Below are positions 17,497 through 27,650 of a stretch of DNA of 64,000 bases, one piece after another; the first letter of the stretch is position 1, and every line of letters begins with the position of its first letter. The stretch is from Beijerinckiaceae bacterium (GTDB taxonomy: Bacteria; Pseudomonadota; Alphaproteobacteria; Rhizobiales; Beijerinckiaceae). Both the position numbers and the translations under genes were made by a program. A model generated the notes under the pieces. The model saw only the letters and a program-made list of their open reading frames with translations, was not told the origin of the DNA and searched no databases. Location of the stretch: contig JAIETL010000050.1 of assembly GCA_019745195.1 (NCBI GenBank), positions 26,410-90,409 of the forward strand. The letters are read 5' to 3'.

Positions 17497-17904
17497 TCAG
17501 GATCTGCGAGCCGACGCGGCATCCTCGGCCGCGATGCTGCTGCGGCCGAGCAGCGCCAGCGCCATGCGGCGGCCCAGCACAAGCGCCGGATAGAGCAACC
17601 GCGACAGGCGCGGCGAGGCGAAGATCAGGCGGTTTGCCCGGTTGAACAGGCCAGACGGCGTCGAGAGCAGCGCCAGCCGGTTGAGACAGGCGTCGCCATG
17701 GTGCCAGACCCCGTCGAGCCGCATCGCCATGCCGGCATCGAGATCGAACCCGAGCCGCTTGACCTGCGCCACCACGGGGTCGCCTGAGCGGGCGTCGATC
17801 AGGCGCACGGGGCCGATATCGGCGCGCAGGCGCAGCAGCCGCATGTAGGCGGCGCAGAACGGGCAGTGCCCGTCATAGACGATGAGCAGGGCGTCGGCGC
17901 TCAT
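17497..17904 (-). CDS. DCC-family thiol-disulfide oxidoreductase-like protein (DUF393)
   Basis: 135-residue protein beginning LLIVYDGHCPFCAAYMRLL, the DCC motif with the redox pair Cys14 and Cys17 in a thioredoxin-like fold. No signal peptide. Its start overlaps the stop of the vitamin-K-carboxylase-like gene by 4 bases (ATGA), so they are translated together. DCC proteins are common partners of HTTM/VKGC-type membrane proteins. It may recycle a thiol or quinone for that partner, which is inference. Confidence 0.88.
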   Translation of the reverse strand: MSADALLIVYDGHCPFCAAYMRLLRLRADIGPVRLIDARSGDPVVAQVKRLGFDLDAGMAMRLDGVWHHGDACLNRLALLSTPSGLFNRANRLIFASPRLSRLLYPALVLGRRMALALLGRSSIAAEDAASARRS

Positions 17905-19340
17905 GAGGACGCCTCGCGGACCTCGCCATCGGGCCGTTCGCGCGCGCTCCGTGGCGTGAAGGGGGTCGTCAGCGGCGTGATGAAATCGGCCGTCCGGAAC
18001 GGGTTCAAGGCACGCGTCGTCAGGTCGATCTCCGGCTTGATCAGCGGCTGGAACGGCCGGCCGTTCAGCGACATCGCGACATGGGCGTGGACGGCGACGT
18101 CGCGCTCGCCCCTGGCCGCGAAATGCCGTTCGAGATGATGGGCAAATTGCAGGATCATGTCCGGTCGCGTCAGCATCACGCCGGCCTGCCGGTCGGTGAG
18201 GTGATCGGTGGGCGAGACGCGCCAGCGCCGGCCATCCTGCGCCACGACCTCGAAATCGCCTTCGCCCCGGCGGTCATACATCCGCATCCGCCAGGCGAAG
18301 CGGTGGCCCTCGCCGGCCCAGCGCACCTCCGAAGGATAAAGCGCGAAGCGCAGCGGCACGAGCACCTGCACGACCATCCAGGCGACGAGGATGCCGACCA
18401 GAGCAAGGCTCAGCCCATTCCGGGCCAGCGGCGCTGCCGCGGGCAAGGCCGGCATCGGCGGCAGCGCCTCGAAGCGTCCGAGCAGCCAGCGCAGCAGGCG
18501 CTGCGGCCAGTCGGGCGGAAAGAAGATCGTCGTCGCGGCGATGGTCAGGAACGGGAAGATGCCGATGTTGAAGAAGAAGCCGTTGCTGAGATGGAACGCG
18601 CAGTAGATCAGGAAGACCGGCAGCCGCGTGCGGGCAAACAGCAAGAGCGGCGCGCCCAGCACATGCAGCGCGATCGTGCCCCAGGCTCCGGCGAGGATGA
18701 CCCAGTCATGCGCGAAGAGCGCGCCGAAGGGCAGATCCTGCGCCTGTTCGCGCAGCCAGATCCCCAGCGGCTCACCCCTGAGCCAGTCCTCCGTGATCTT
18801 CACCAGCCCTGCATAGAGCAGGATGATCTCGGTCTGCGCCCGCAGCGCCCAGACCGACCAGTAGGGCGCGGTCTCGCGCCGGCTCTTCGGAAACAGTTTT
18901 GCGTCGAGCGAGAGCGCGTTGCCCGCCGGCAGCAGGCAAAGCAGCCCGGCATAGAGCAGCACCATGTAGAAGTGGTTGAGGTACTGCGCCTTGTCGAGCA
19001 GGAAGAAGTAGCCGAACAGCAGCGTGAAGCCGATGATCGCGAAGCGGTAGAACAGTCCGACAGCGACCATCAGCGCGAGCACGCCGACCCCGAGCCAGGC
19101 GATGTGCAGCCACGGCTCGGGCAGGGGCTTCACCCAGGAAAAACCCCAGTAGCTGAACAGGAAATCCGGCTGCGCATAATAGCGCGCGATGCGGTCGTCG
19201 CGGATGAAGCGCCAGACGTCCCAGGCCAGCAGCAGGCCGAACCCGATCCGCAGCAGGGCGAGCGACTGGATCGAGACCGGTGCGTGCAGGCGGTCGACGA
19301 AGCGCGACAGCGGGTTCTGGCTGATCGGGATCGGCGGCAC
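17901..19340 (-). CDS. HTTM-domain membrane protein, vitamin K-dependent gamma-carboxylase-like
   Basis: 479-residue polytopic membrane protein. Residues 20-280 resemble the transmembrane part of gamma-glutamyl carboxylase: SLALLRIGFGLLLAWDV, YLNHFYMVLLYAGLLCLLP (Asn122-His123), LLYAGLVKITEDWLRG with Lys181, and FHLSNGFFFNIGIFPFLTI then FPPDW. By eye these match the human enzyme's segment with its catalytic-base lysine and the following FxIGxFP stretch. A soluble C-terminal domain of about 150 residues follows. It is coupled to the DCC thiol gene. Bacterial members have no firmly known substrate, and carboxylase activity is not proven. Confidence 0.8.
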   Translation of the reverse strand: MPPIPISQNPLSRFVDRLHAPVSIQSLALLRIGFGLLLAWDVWRFIRDDRIARYYAQPDFLFSYWGFSWVKPLPEPWLHIAWLGVGVLALMVAVGLFYRFAIIGFTLLFGYFFLLDKAQYLNHFYMVLLYAGLLCLLPAGNALSLDAKLFPKSRRETAPYWSVWALRAQTEIILLYAGLVKITEDWLRGEPLGIWLREQAQDLPFGALFAHDWVILAGAWGTIALHVLGAPLLLFARTRLPVFLIYCAFHLSNGFFFNIGIFPFLTIAATTIFFPPDWPQRLLRWLLGRFEALPPMPALPAAAPLARNGLSLALVGILVAWMVVQVLVPLRFALYPSEVRWAGEGHRFAWRMRMYDRRGEGDFEVVAQDGRRWRVSPTDHLTDRQAGVMLTRPDMILQFAHHLERHFAARGERDVAVHAHVAMSLNGRPFQPLIKPEIDLTTRALNPFRTADFITPLTTPFTPRSARERPDGEVREASS

Positions 19341-19424
19341 GGCTTGAGGCTCCAGAACGGGTTTGCGTCGCTGCCGACAACGCGCCAGCGCGCGATTTAT
19401 TCCGTCAGGACCGGTCTGGACCCG

Positions 19425-19946
19425 TTATCTGTTCAGCCACCAGATCGAGACGTTGAGCAGAGTCGCGAAGGAGACCCAGGCGACATAGGGCCATTGCAGA
19501 TTGGCGGCCAGCCGGTCGAGCGGGCGGAAGGCCGCGATCATGGCGAGGATCATCGCCAGAAAGGGGACGATCACGAAGACGCCGCCGAGCGGGCTCTGCA
19601 GGCCGAAGAAGACGCAGGACCAGAGCACGTTGAGCCCAAGCTGCGCGTGGTAGACGATCAGCGCCCGCGCCTTGCCCGACATATCGGCAGGCAGACGCAG
19701 GATGCGGTAGACGCCATAGGCCATCAGCGCGAACAGCAGCGTCCAGGCCGGGCCGAACAGCCAGTTCGGCGGGTTGAAGAACGGCTTGACCAGCGTCGGG
19801 TACCAGGTCGGGATCTGCGGGATGGTCACCGCATTGCCGAGCAGGGAGGCGGCGACGACGGGGACGATCGCGATCAGCGCATCGACCCAGACGGGTCTTG
19901 GCGACTGTCCTGGCGCGGCGTCTGCATGGGAATGTGAAGCGCTCAT
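19425..19946 (-). CDS. tspO: TspO/MBR family tryptophan-rich sensory protein
   Basis: 173-residue membrane protein with about five helices. It carries the TspO hallmarks TWYPTLVKPFFNPPNWLFGPAWTLLFALMAYGVYRI, LNVLWSCVFFGLQSP and LNVSIWWLN. In alphaproteobacteria TspO binds porphyrins and tunes tetrapyrrole or stress regulation. The start at ATG 19946 (MSASHSHADAAP) places the first helix correctly; a longer in-frame start would add about 40 poorly conserved residues. It diverges from a Cys/Met PLP enzyme over a 115-base gap. The N-terminus has two His residues in SHSHAD, probably incidental. Confidence 0.92.
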   Translation of the reverse strand: MSASHSHADAAPGQSPRPVWVDALIAIVPVVAASLLGNAVTIPQIPTWYPTLVKPFFNPPNWLFGPAWTLLFALMAYGVYRILRLPADMSGKARALIVYHAQLGLNVLWSCVFFGLQSPLGGVFVIVPFLAMILAMIAAFRPLDRLAANLQWPYVAWVSFATLLNVSIWWLNR

Positions 19947-20061
19947 GCCTGCGAAATGGGGCATGGTTGCGCCGGAGGCAAGGTCGCAGCCCTTGCGCCA
20001 CGCCTCCTGCTTACGCCAGATGGCGGCGTTGGTCCCTCTTGGAACTTTATCGGATATCCCC

Positions 20062-21216
20062 ATGCCCAAGCGCCCGCTTCACCCCCGCTCTCTCGCCGCG
20101 CAGGCCATGGGCAAGATCGACCCGCTGACAAAGGGCGTGGTCACGCCGATCCACATCGCCACGACCTATATCCGCGACGAGGACAACGCCTACTCCTCCG
20201 GTTTCGTCTATGGCCGGCCCGACAACGAGACGGTCCGCGAGGCCGAGGCCGTGCTCGCCATGCTGGAGCAGGCGCAGGCCGGGGCGCTGCTGTTTGGCTC
20301 AGGCATGGCGGCGGCGACCGCCGTGTTCCAGGCGCTCTCGCCGGGCGACCATGTCGTCGCCTCCAAGGTGATGTACTGGGCGCTGCGCTCCTGGCTTTTG
20401 ACTGAAGCTGCGCGCTGGGGGCTCAAGATCGACTTCGTCGAGACTGACGACCTCGTGGCGCTGAAGGCCGCCGTGAAGCCGGGTGTCACGAAACTGGTCT
20501 GGGCCGAGACGCCGTCGAATCCGCTCTGGACCATCACAGACATCGCGGCGGCGGCCGAGATCGCCCATGCGGCGGGCGCAAAACTCGCGGTCGATTCGAC
20601 CTGCGCCTCGCCGGTGCATACGCGTCCGCTGACGCTCGGCGCCGACATCGTCATGCATGCCGCGACAAAGGTTCTGAACGGCCATTCCGACGTCGTCGCC
20701 GGCGTGCTCTGCGCTCGCGAGGAGGATGAATTCTGGGGCCGGGTCAAGACCGTCCGCAAGATGCAGGGCGGCATCCTCGGTCCTTTCGAGGCCTATCTGC
20801 TGATGCGCGGCCTGCGCACGCTGCATGTGAGGCAGGAGCGCCAGTCGGCCTCGGCGATGACGTTGGCGCAAAAGCTTTCGGCCCATCCGCTGGTGGCGCG
20901 CGTGCTCTATCCCGGCCTGCCGCAGCATCCCGGCCACGACATCGCGGCGCGCCAGATGGAAGGCGGCTTCGGGTACATGCTCTCGGTGCAGGTGACGGGC
21001 GGCGAGGCGGCGGCGATCAAGTCCGCCGCCCATGTCGAACTCTACAAGCGCGCCACCTCGCTCGGCGGCGTCGAGAGTCTGATCGAGCACCGCGCCTCGA
21101 TCGAGGGCGCGGGCTCGCCCTGTCCGACGGACCTGCTGCGCCTCTCGACGGGCATCGAGGATGTCGGCGATCTCTACGATGATATCGATCGGGCGCTGAA
21201 GGCGGGGCATGGCTAG
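20062..21216 (+). CDS. Cys/Met metabolism PLP enzyme (cystathionine gamma-synthase / beta-lyase family)
   Basis: 384-residue fold-type I PLP enzyme. The Schiff-base lysine is in HAATKVLNGHSDVVAG. Other trans-sulfuration hallmarks are YGRPDNETVREAEAVLAMLE, FGSGMAAATAVFQAL, ETPSNPLWTITDI, and SLGGVESLIEHRASI near the end. ATG 20062 follows a weak ribosome binding site; longer in-frame starts run into the tspO promoter and gene. Substrate choice among cystathionine, O-acylhomoserine or methionine cannot be read off safely, so no gene symbol is given. It probably acts alone in sulfur amino-acid metabolism. Confidence 0.88.
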   Translation: MPKRPLHPRSLAAQAMGKIDPLTKGVVTPIHIATTYIRDEDNAYSSGFVYGRPDNETVREAEAVLAMLEQAQAGALLFGSGMAAATAVFQALSPGDHVVASKVMYWALRSWLLTEAARWGLKIDFVETDDLVALKAAVKPGVTKLVWAETPSNPLWTITDIAAAAEIAHAAGAKLAVDSTCASPVHTRPLTLGADIVMHAATKVLNGHSDVVAGVLCAREEDEFWGRVKTVRKMQGGILGPFEAYLLMRGLRTLHVRQERQSASAMTLAQKLSAHPLVARVLYPGLPQHPGHDIAARQMEGGFGYMLSVQVTGGEAAAIKSAAHVELYKRATSLGGVESLIEHRASIEGAGSPCPTDLLRLSTGIEDVGDLYDDIDRALKAGHG

Positions 21217-21219
21217 AGC

Positions 21220-21309
21220 CGTCATTGCGAGGAGGCGCAGCCGACGAAGCAATCCAGGAGGGCGTAGAGCGAGACCTTCTGGATTGCTTCGCTTACGCTC
21301 GCAATGACG
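21220..21309. repeat. Palindromic element family A, copy 3 (longer variant)
   Basis: Begins CGTCATTGCGAGGAGGCGCA and ends GCTTACGCTCGCAATGACG, with the shared core GAAGCAATCCAG/CTGGATTGCTTCG. It lies between the converging PLP-enzyme and GH19 genes, only 3 and 7 bases from the two stop codons. Confidence 0.9.
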
Positions 21310-21316
21310 ATGAACG

Positions 21317-21913
21317 CTACACCCAAATCCCCTTCGCCACCGCCAGTAGCCGCGTCCGCTCGGGCAGCCCGTTGCGCCCGCCGTTGATCAGCTTCGTCAC
21401 CGCCACCACGTCGTCGGCGTCGGCCGCCGCGTTGCAGCCGCGCTCGCGCCAATAGGCGAGCGCGACGCGCAGCGAGATCTCCGCCTCCTTCGCCCGCTCG
21501 GGTTCGCGCTCCAGATCGACGCCGATCGCCTCGCCAAAGCGGCGGTAGTTCGCCCGGCCGGTGAGCTGGAAAATGCCGCGCCCGTGGTAGCGCGCCCCAT
21601 CACCGCTCTGTGTGTTGCCGAGGTCACGACGACCCTCGTAGCGGGCGAAATAGGCCGGCCCGCCATACTCCTCCAGCGTGCGGAAGCGATCGGTCTCATG
21701 CGCGGCCTGCGCCAGGAAATGGCAGATGCGCAGCCGCGTCGTCATGCCGGCGGACGGTGCCAGCCTGTCGAAGCCGGCCGCGACGCCGGCGATGAGCTCA
21801 GGCCTGCCCGACGGCGCGAGCCGGCGCAGCCGCTCGACCGTGACCGATAATGGCGATGGCCGAACCGGCGCTTCTGGCGGCGCGGCCGCGATCGTCGAAC
21901 CCTGCATGGACAT
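21317..21913 (-). CDS. Glycoside hydrolase family 19 protein (chitinase / lysozyme-like)
   Basis: 198-residue protein with the GH19 core: ICHFLAQAAHETDRFRTLEEYGG with the probable acid Glu73 and second Glu at 81-82, then YHGRGIFQLTGRANYRRFG and VTKLINGGRNGL. GH19 enzymes cut chitin or peptidoglycan. Many bacterial members of this size are phage-type endolysins. No signal peptide or binding domain is visible, and no phage genes are nearby, so export and role are unclear. An internal ATG two codons on could be the true start. Confidence 0.88.
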   Translation of the reverse strand: MSMQGSTIAAAPPEAPVRPSPLSVTVERLRRLAPSGRPELIAGVAAGFDRLAPSAGMTTRLRICHFLAQAAHETDRFRTLEEYGGPAYFARYEGRRDLGNTQSGDGARYHGRGIFQLTGRANYRRFGEAIGVDLEREPERAKEAEISLRVALAYWRERGCNAAADADDVVAVTKLINGGRNGLPERTRLLAVAKGIWV

Positions 21914-21976
21914 GGTGGCGCTCTCCCGATGAGGACCGCGCCATGATGAGGCCGTTTCGGTGCACGGGGATTGCGC

Positions 21977-21994
21977 GGGCGGGTATACCCGCCC
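21977..21994. terminator. 18-base perfect palindrome after prfC (possible terminator)
   Basis: GGGCGGGTATACCCGCCC is a perfect inverted repeat starting 13 bases beyond the prfC stop on the minus strand. It can form a strong hairpin but has no T-run after it, so intrinsic termination is uncertain. A protein-binding site is the alternative. Confidence 0.45.
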
Positions 21995-22006
21995 AACGGA
22001 GCGGAG

Positions 22007-23623
22007 CTATGCCCCAGCCACCTTCTGATAGTCCTTCACGTCCGAGAACGTGACCTCCGGCGCGCGTTCGGCGTCGTATTTCAGGGTGAACTGGCTGGAC
22101 GCCATGAACACCGGATCGCCGTCGAGATCGTCGGCCATCGAGGAGGGTTTGAGGCTCACGAACTTCTGCAGCGCGGCCTTGTCGTCGCTGGAAACCCAGC
22201 GCGCGATCGAGAACTGGCAGGGCTCGAAATCGACGGGGAGCGAATACTCCGCGTCCATCCGCTCCTTCAGCACGTCGAGCTGGAGCGCGCCGACGACGCC
22301 GACGATGGCCGGCGCGCCGTCATGGGGCAGGAAGAGCTGGACGACGCCTTCCTCCGCCATCTGCTGCAAAGCCTCGCGCAGCTTCTTGGCCTTCATAGCG
22401 TCCTTGAGCTTGACCCGGCGCAGGATTTCTGGCGCAAACGATGGCACGCCCTTGAAGACGATGTCCTCGCCCTCGGTCAGCGTGTCGCCGATGCGCAGGG
22501 TGCCGTGGTTGGGCAGGCCAACGATGTCGCCGGCATAGGCCTCCTCCGCGATCGAGCGGTCGCGGGCGAAGAAGAACTGCGGCGCGTTCAGCGGCATCGG
22601 CTTGGCGGTGCGCACGAGCTTCGCCTTCATGCCGCGCGAGAGCTTGCCCGAGCAGACGCGCATGAAGGCGATGCGGTCGCGGTGGTTGGGGTCCATGTTC
22701 GCCTGGATCTTGAAGACGAAGCCGGTCATCTTCGACTCGCCGGCCTGGATCGCGCGCTTGTCGGCGATCTGGGCGCGCGGGCTCGGCGCGAGCGCGCCCA
22801 GCGCGTCGATCAGGTCGCGCACGCCGTAGTCGCGCAAAGCCGCGCCGAAATAGAGCGGCGTCAGGTGGCCCTCGCGAAAAGACTGCAGGTCGAAGGGCTT
22901 CAGGCCCTCGGCTGCGAGAAACACCTCCTCGCGCCAGGCTTCGGCCGCGCCATGCGGCAGCAGCTCGTCGAAGAGCGGGTCGTCCCAGCCGGAGACCTTT
23001 TGATCCTGCCCCTGCTCGTCGCCCTTCTGGTTGCGGCGGAAGGTGTTGGCCTTGAGGTCGTAGGTGCCGACGAACTCGCGTCCGCGCCCGACAGGCCAGG
23101 TCATGGGAGCGACGTCCAGCGCCAGCGTGTTCTCGATCTCGGCGATCAGCTCGAAGGGGTCGCGCGTCTCGCGGTCGACCTTGTTGATGAAGGTGACAAT
23201 CGGGATGTCGCGCAGCCGGCAGACCTCGAACAGCTTCTTGGTGCGCGCCTCGATACCCTTGGCCGCATCGATCACCATCACGGCCGAATCGACCGCCGTC
23301 AGCGTGCGGTAGGTGTCCTCGGAGAAGTCCTCGTGGCCCGGCGTGTCGAGCAGGTTGAAGACGTGTCCGTCGTACTCGAAGGTCATCACCGAGGTGACGA
23401 CCGAGATGCCGCGCTGGCGCTCGATCTTCATCCAGTCCGACGAGGTCTGGCGGCGGCCGGCCTTGGCGCGCACTTCGCCGGCGAGCTGGATCGCGCCGCC
23501 GAAATAGAGCAGCTTTTCGGTCAGCGTGGTCTTGCCGGCGTCCGGGTGCGAGATGATCGCGAAGGTACGCCGGCGCGCATGCGGGGCAGAATCCGCGCGG
23601 TCGATGGTCGAAGTGTCGGTCAT
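22007..23623 (-). CDS. prfC: Peptide chain release factor 3
   Basis: 538-residue translational GTPase that recycles RF1/RF2 from the ribosome. G1 is HPDAGKTT (residues 26-33). The switch region KAGRRQTSSDWMKIERQRGISVVTSVM, G3 DTPGHEDFSEDTYRTL and G4 NKVD follow. SDWM..ERQRGIS and the C-terminal domain (LDVLKERMDAEYSLPVDFEP) separate RF3 from EF-G. It appears monocistronic. The gene is not universal in alphaproteobacteria. The start MTDTSTIDRADSAPHARRRTF fits the family. Confidence 0.95.
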   Translation of the reverse strand: MTDTSTIDRADSAPHARRRTFAIISHPDAGKTTLTEKLLYFGGAIQLAGEVRAKAGRRQTSSDWMKIERQRGISVVTSVMTFEYDGHVFNLLDTPGHEDFSEDTYRTLTAVDSAVMVIDAAKGIEARTKKLFEVCRLRDIPIVTFINKVDRETRDPFELIAEIENTLALDVAPMTWPVGRGREFVGTYDLKANTFRRNQKGDEQGQDQKVSGWDDPLFDELLPHGAAEAWREEVFLAAEGLKPFDLQSFREGHLTPLYFGAALRDYGVRDLIDALGALAPSPRAQIADKRAIQAGESKMTGFVFKIQANMDPNHRDRIAFMRVCSGKLSRGMKAKLVRTAKPMPLNAPQFFFARDRSIAEEAYAGDIVGLPNHGTLRIGDTLTEGEDIVFKGVPSFAPEILRRVKLKDAMKAKKLREALQQMAEEGVVQLFLPHDGAPAIVGVVGALQLDVLKERMDAEYSLPVDFEPCQFSIARWVSSDDKAALQKFVSLKPSSMADDLDGDPVFMASSQFTLKYDAERAPEVTFSDVKDYQKVAGA

Positions 23624-23779
23624 GCCGGTTGAAGACAGGATGCGCCCGGCGAAGTCAATCGCGCGGGCAGCCGCTCCCGCGCCTCACGCATTCGCGAGAC
23701 CCGCCCGCTATCCTTGCGCGGCCCGCCGACGCCGGCCACTCTCGCCGGGACCGCCATCCCGACCTTCGCGAGACCGCCC

Positions 23780-24787
23780 TTGTCCCATGAACCGCTCCAT
23801 ATCGATTTCCTCAACGCGCTCGACGTCGCGGCGCTGAATCTCACCGACGCCGAGATCATCGGCGCCGTCGAGGCGGGGCTTGCCGCGCAGGGCCGGGCCG
23901 AGACGGTGATCGAGCCGCGCATGCACCTGATGCCGAAGGTCGCCAACGGCCATTTCAACGTGCTGCGCGGCGCCTTCCGCGCGCCGATCAACCGGGCCGG
24001 CGTCAAGGTGATCGGCGACTTCGTCGACAACTACAAGCTCGGCCTGCCCTCCGAGATGGGGCTGTTGCTGCTGTTCGATCCCGCCACCGGCGTGCCGACC
24101 GCGATCGTCGACGGCAGCCACCTCACCGACATGCGCACCGGTGCGATCACGGCGATCGGAGCCAAGCACCTTGCGCGGAAGGGATCGAAGATACTGGGCC
24201 ATGTCGGGGCGCGCGGCACCGCCTATTGGAATGTCCGCCTGCTCGATTCCCTGTTCGATTTCGACGAAATCAGGGTCCACTCCCGCCGCAAGGAAAGCCG
24301 CGACGCCTTTGGCGCGAAACTCTCGGCCGATCTCGGCAAGATGGTAACTGTCACCGAGGACTGGCGCGCTTGTGTCGAGGGGGCCGACATCGTCGTCGAG
24401 GCCTCGCGGCTGGATGCGCCCGCGCCGATGCTCAAGACGGAGTGGATCAAGCCGGGCGCCTTCGTCGTGCCCTATGGCACGATGAGCGCGGTCGAGCTGT
24501 CGCTGACCGACATCATGAGCAAGCTCGTCGTCGACGACTGGGGCCAGTGCAAGGGGGGTCCGTTCGGTAGCTTGCGCGCTCATGTCGAGGCCGGAAAGCT
24601 GTCCGAGCAGACGCTGCATGCCGAGATGGGCGAGATCGTCGCCGGGCTCAAACCCGGCCGCGAACGCGAGGACGAGACCATCCTGTTCTGGCATCGCGGC
24701 CTCTCGCTCTCGGACATCGCGCTCGGCGACTTCATGCTGGCCAAGGCCAGGACGATGGGGCTCGGCCAGCGGCTGCGCTACGCGTGA
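23780..24787 (+). CDS. Ornithine cyclodeaminase / mu-crystallin family protein
   Basis: About 335-residue NAD(P)-binding protein of the OCD/mu-crystallin family. It shows MHLMPKVANGHFNVLRGAF, VIGDFVDNYKLGLPSEMGLLLLFDPATG, VDGSHLTDMRTGAITAIGAKHLAR, then the nucleotide-binding loop GHVGARG. Family members deaminate ornithine or reduce imines (alanine dehydrogenase, ketimine reductase). The start is unclear: TTG 23780 is used here, and an in-frame TTG at 23714 would add 22 residues; no ATG is available. Its stop overlaps the GTG of a PhnD-like gene, so the pair is a two-gene operon diverging from prfC. Confidence 0.85.
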   Translation: MSHEPLHIDFLNALDVAALNLTDAEIIGAVEAGLAAQGRAETVIEPRMHLMPKVANGHFNVLRGAFRAPINRAGVKVIGDFVDNYKLGLPSEMGLLLLFDPATGVPTAIVDGSHLTDMRTGAITAIGAKHLARKGSKILGHVGARGTAYWNVRLLDSLFDFDEIRVHSRRKESRDAFGAKLSADLGKMVTVTEDWRACVEGADIVVEASRLDAPAPMLKTEWIKPGAFVVPYGTMSAVELSLTDIMSKLVVDDWGQCKGGPFGSLRAHVEAGKLSEQTLHAEMGEIVAGLKPGREREDETILFWHRGLSLSDIALGDFMLAKARTMGLGQRLRYA

Positions 24788-25593
24788 GCCTCATCGCCAA
24801 TGCGCGGATGTATGCGGTCAATCCGGTGGTTGCCGAGGCTTGGGCTGCTCTGTTCGCTTGGGTGTCGCGGCGAGCGGAGATTCCGCTGACGGTCATCCCG
24901 CATGCCGCGCCGTCTCCGCTGGAGGCGCTGTGGAACCGGGACGATCTGGGGCTCGGCTTCATCTGCGGCTACCCCTTTGCGACAGGCCGTTTTCCAGTGC
25001 AGCCGATCGCCGCGCCGGTCCCGCTTTCGCTCCTCGCAGACGGTCGGCCGATCTACGCTACGCATCTTGTCGTTCGGGCTGACAGCACGATCACGACGCT
25101 GCAGCAGAGTTTCGGCTGCCGCATCGGCTGGACCGTCGAACACTCGCAATCGGGCTTCAACGCGCTGCGGGCGCATCTGCTGCCGCATCGTCGGGACGAC
25201 CGGCCGCTCTACGCCGCCGGCATCGGGCCGCTGCTGACGCCGCGCCGCATCGTCGATGCGGTGCTGGCGGGCGCGATCGACATCGGTCCGCTCGATTCCT
25301 ACTGGTACGATCTCCTGCTGGCGCATGAGCCGGAGACGGCGGCGCGGTTGCGCATCGTCGAGACGACTCCGCCAACGCCGATGCCGCTGCTGGCGGCGTC
25401 GGATGGGGTCGATCCGGCGCTTGTCGCGCGGCTGAGGGCGGCGTTGCTCGGCGCTAGCCGCGACCCTGAAGCTGGTAAGCTGCTGGCTGCCCTGTCGCTT
25501 GCCGGCTTTACGGAGGTGTCGGCCGACACTTACCAGCCGCTCCTCGACGCCGCGCGACCGGCCGACGCAGCGGGGTATCACCAGCCGGGATAG
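24784..25593 (+). CDS. PhnD-like substrate-binding protein without a signal peptide
   Basis: 269-residue protein with the fold pattern of PhnD/SsuA-type binding proteins: LIANARMYAVNPVVAEAW, RDDLGLGFICGYPFA, IYATHLVVRADSTITTLQQSFGCRIGWTVEHSQSGFNALRAHL, AGAIDIGPLDSYWYDLL, and a C-terminal helix set. It starts with GTG inside the preceding stop and has no signal peptide or lipobox. No permease or ATPase gene is adjacent. It may therefore bind a ligand in the cytoplasm, perhaps for the coupled ornithine-cyclodeaminase-like enzyme. Function unknown. Confidence 0.78.
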   Translation: MSLIANARMYAVNPVVAEAWAALFAWVSRRAEIPLTVIPHAAPSPLEALWNRDDLGLGFICGYPFATGRFPVQPIAAPVPLSLLADGRPIYATHLVVRADSTITTLQQSFGCRIGWTVEHSQSGFNALRAHLLPHRRDDRPLYAAGIGPLLTPRRIVDAVLAGAIDIGPLDSYWYDLLLAHEPETAARLRIVETTPPTPMPLLAASDGVDPALVARLRAALLGASRDPEAGKLLAALSLAGFTEVSADTYQPLLDAARPADAAGYHQPG

Positions 25594-25644
25594 GATTGCG
25601 CTGTCTCGTGCTGTGGCACTGATCCGAGCGCCTCATGCCCTCAA

Positions 25645-25720
25645 CGTCATTGCGAGCGTGGCGAAGCAATCCAGCGTTTGCGCGAGACGGCTGGATTGCT
25701 TCGCTACGCTCGCAATGACG
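25645..25720. repeat. Palindromic element family A, copy 4
   Basis: CGTCATTGCGAGCGTGGCG and CGCTACGCTCGCAATGACG arms carry the family core GAAGCAATCCAG/CTGGATTGCTTCG. It lies between the converging PhnD-like and ABC-2 permease genes. Confidence 0.93.
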
Positions 25721-25745
25721 GGAATTCGGAATCGAGGTGTTGATC

Positions 25746-27460
<1,715 letters not shown>

Positions 27461-27596
27461 GGCCGGCATATAGGGGAGGAAGGCTAAGGTTGCGATGACG
27501 CCGGCCCGTCGCCCGGCGGGCAGCCGCCATGCGCGGCGGGCCGGAGATGTCGCTGGCGGTACGGTCAAGCCGTGTCAGCAGCGCGACAGCGCCAAA

Positions 27597-27631
27597 CGAA
27601 CATGGCCGGGTCGCGGACCCGGCCATGTTCG
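27597..27631 (-). terminator. Strong hairpin terminator after the 24-residue gene
   Basis: CGAACATGGCCGGGTC, a three-base loop GCG, then GACCCGGCCATGTTCG form a perfect 16-base-pair stem. On the minus strand it starts 19 bases after the stop of the small gene at 27651-27725 and is followed by a short T-run (TTTGG). Confidence 0.8.
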
Positions 27632-27650
27632 CATTGGAACGCAAACCTGC

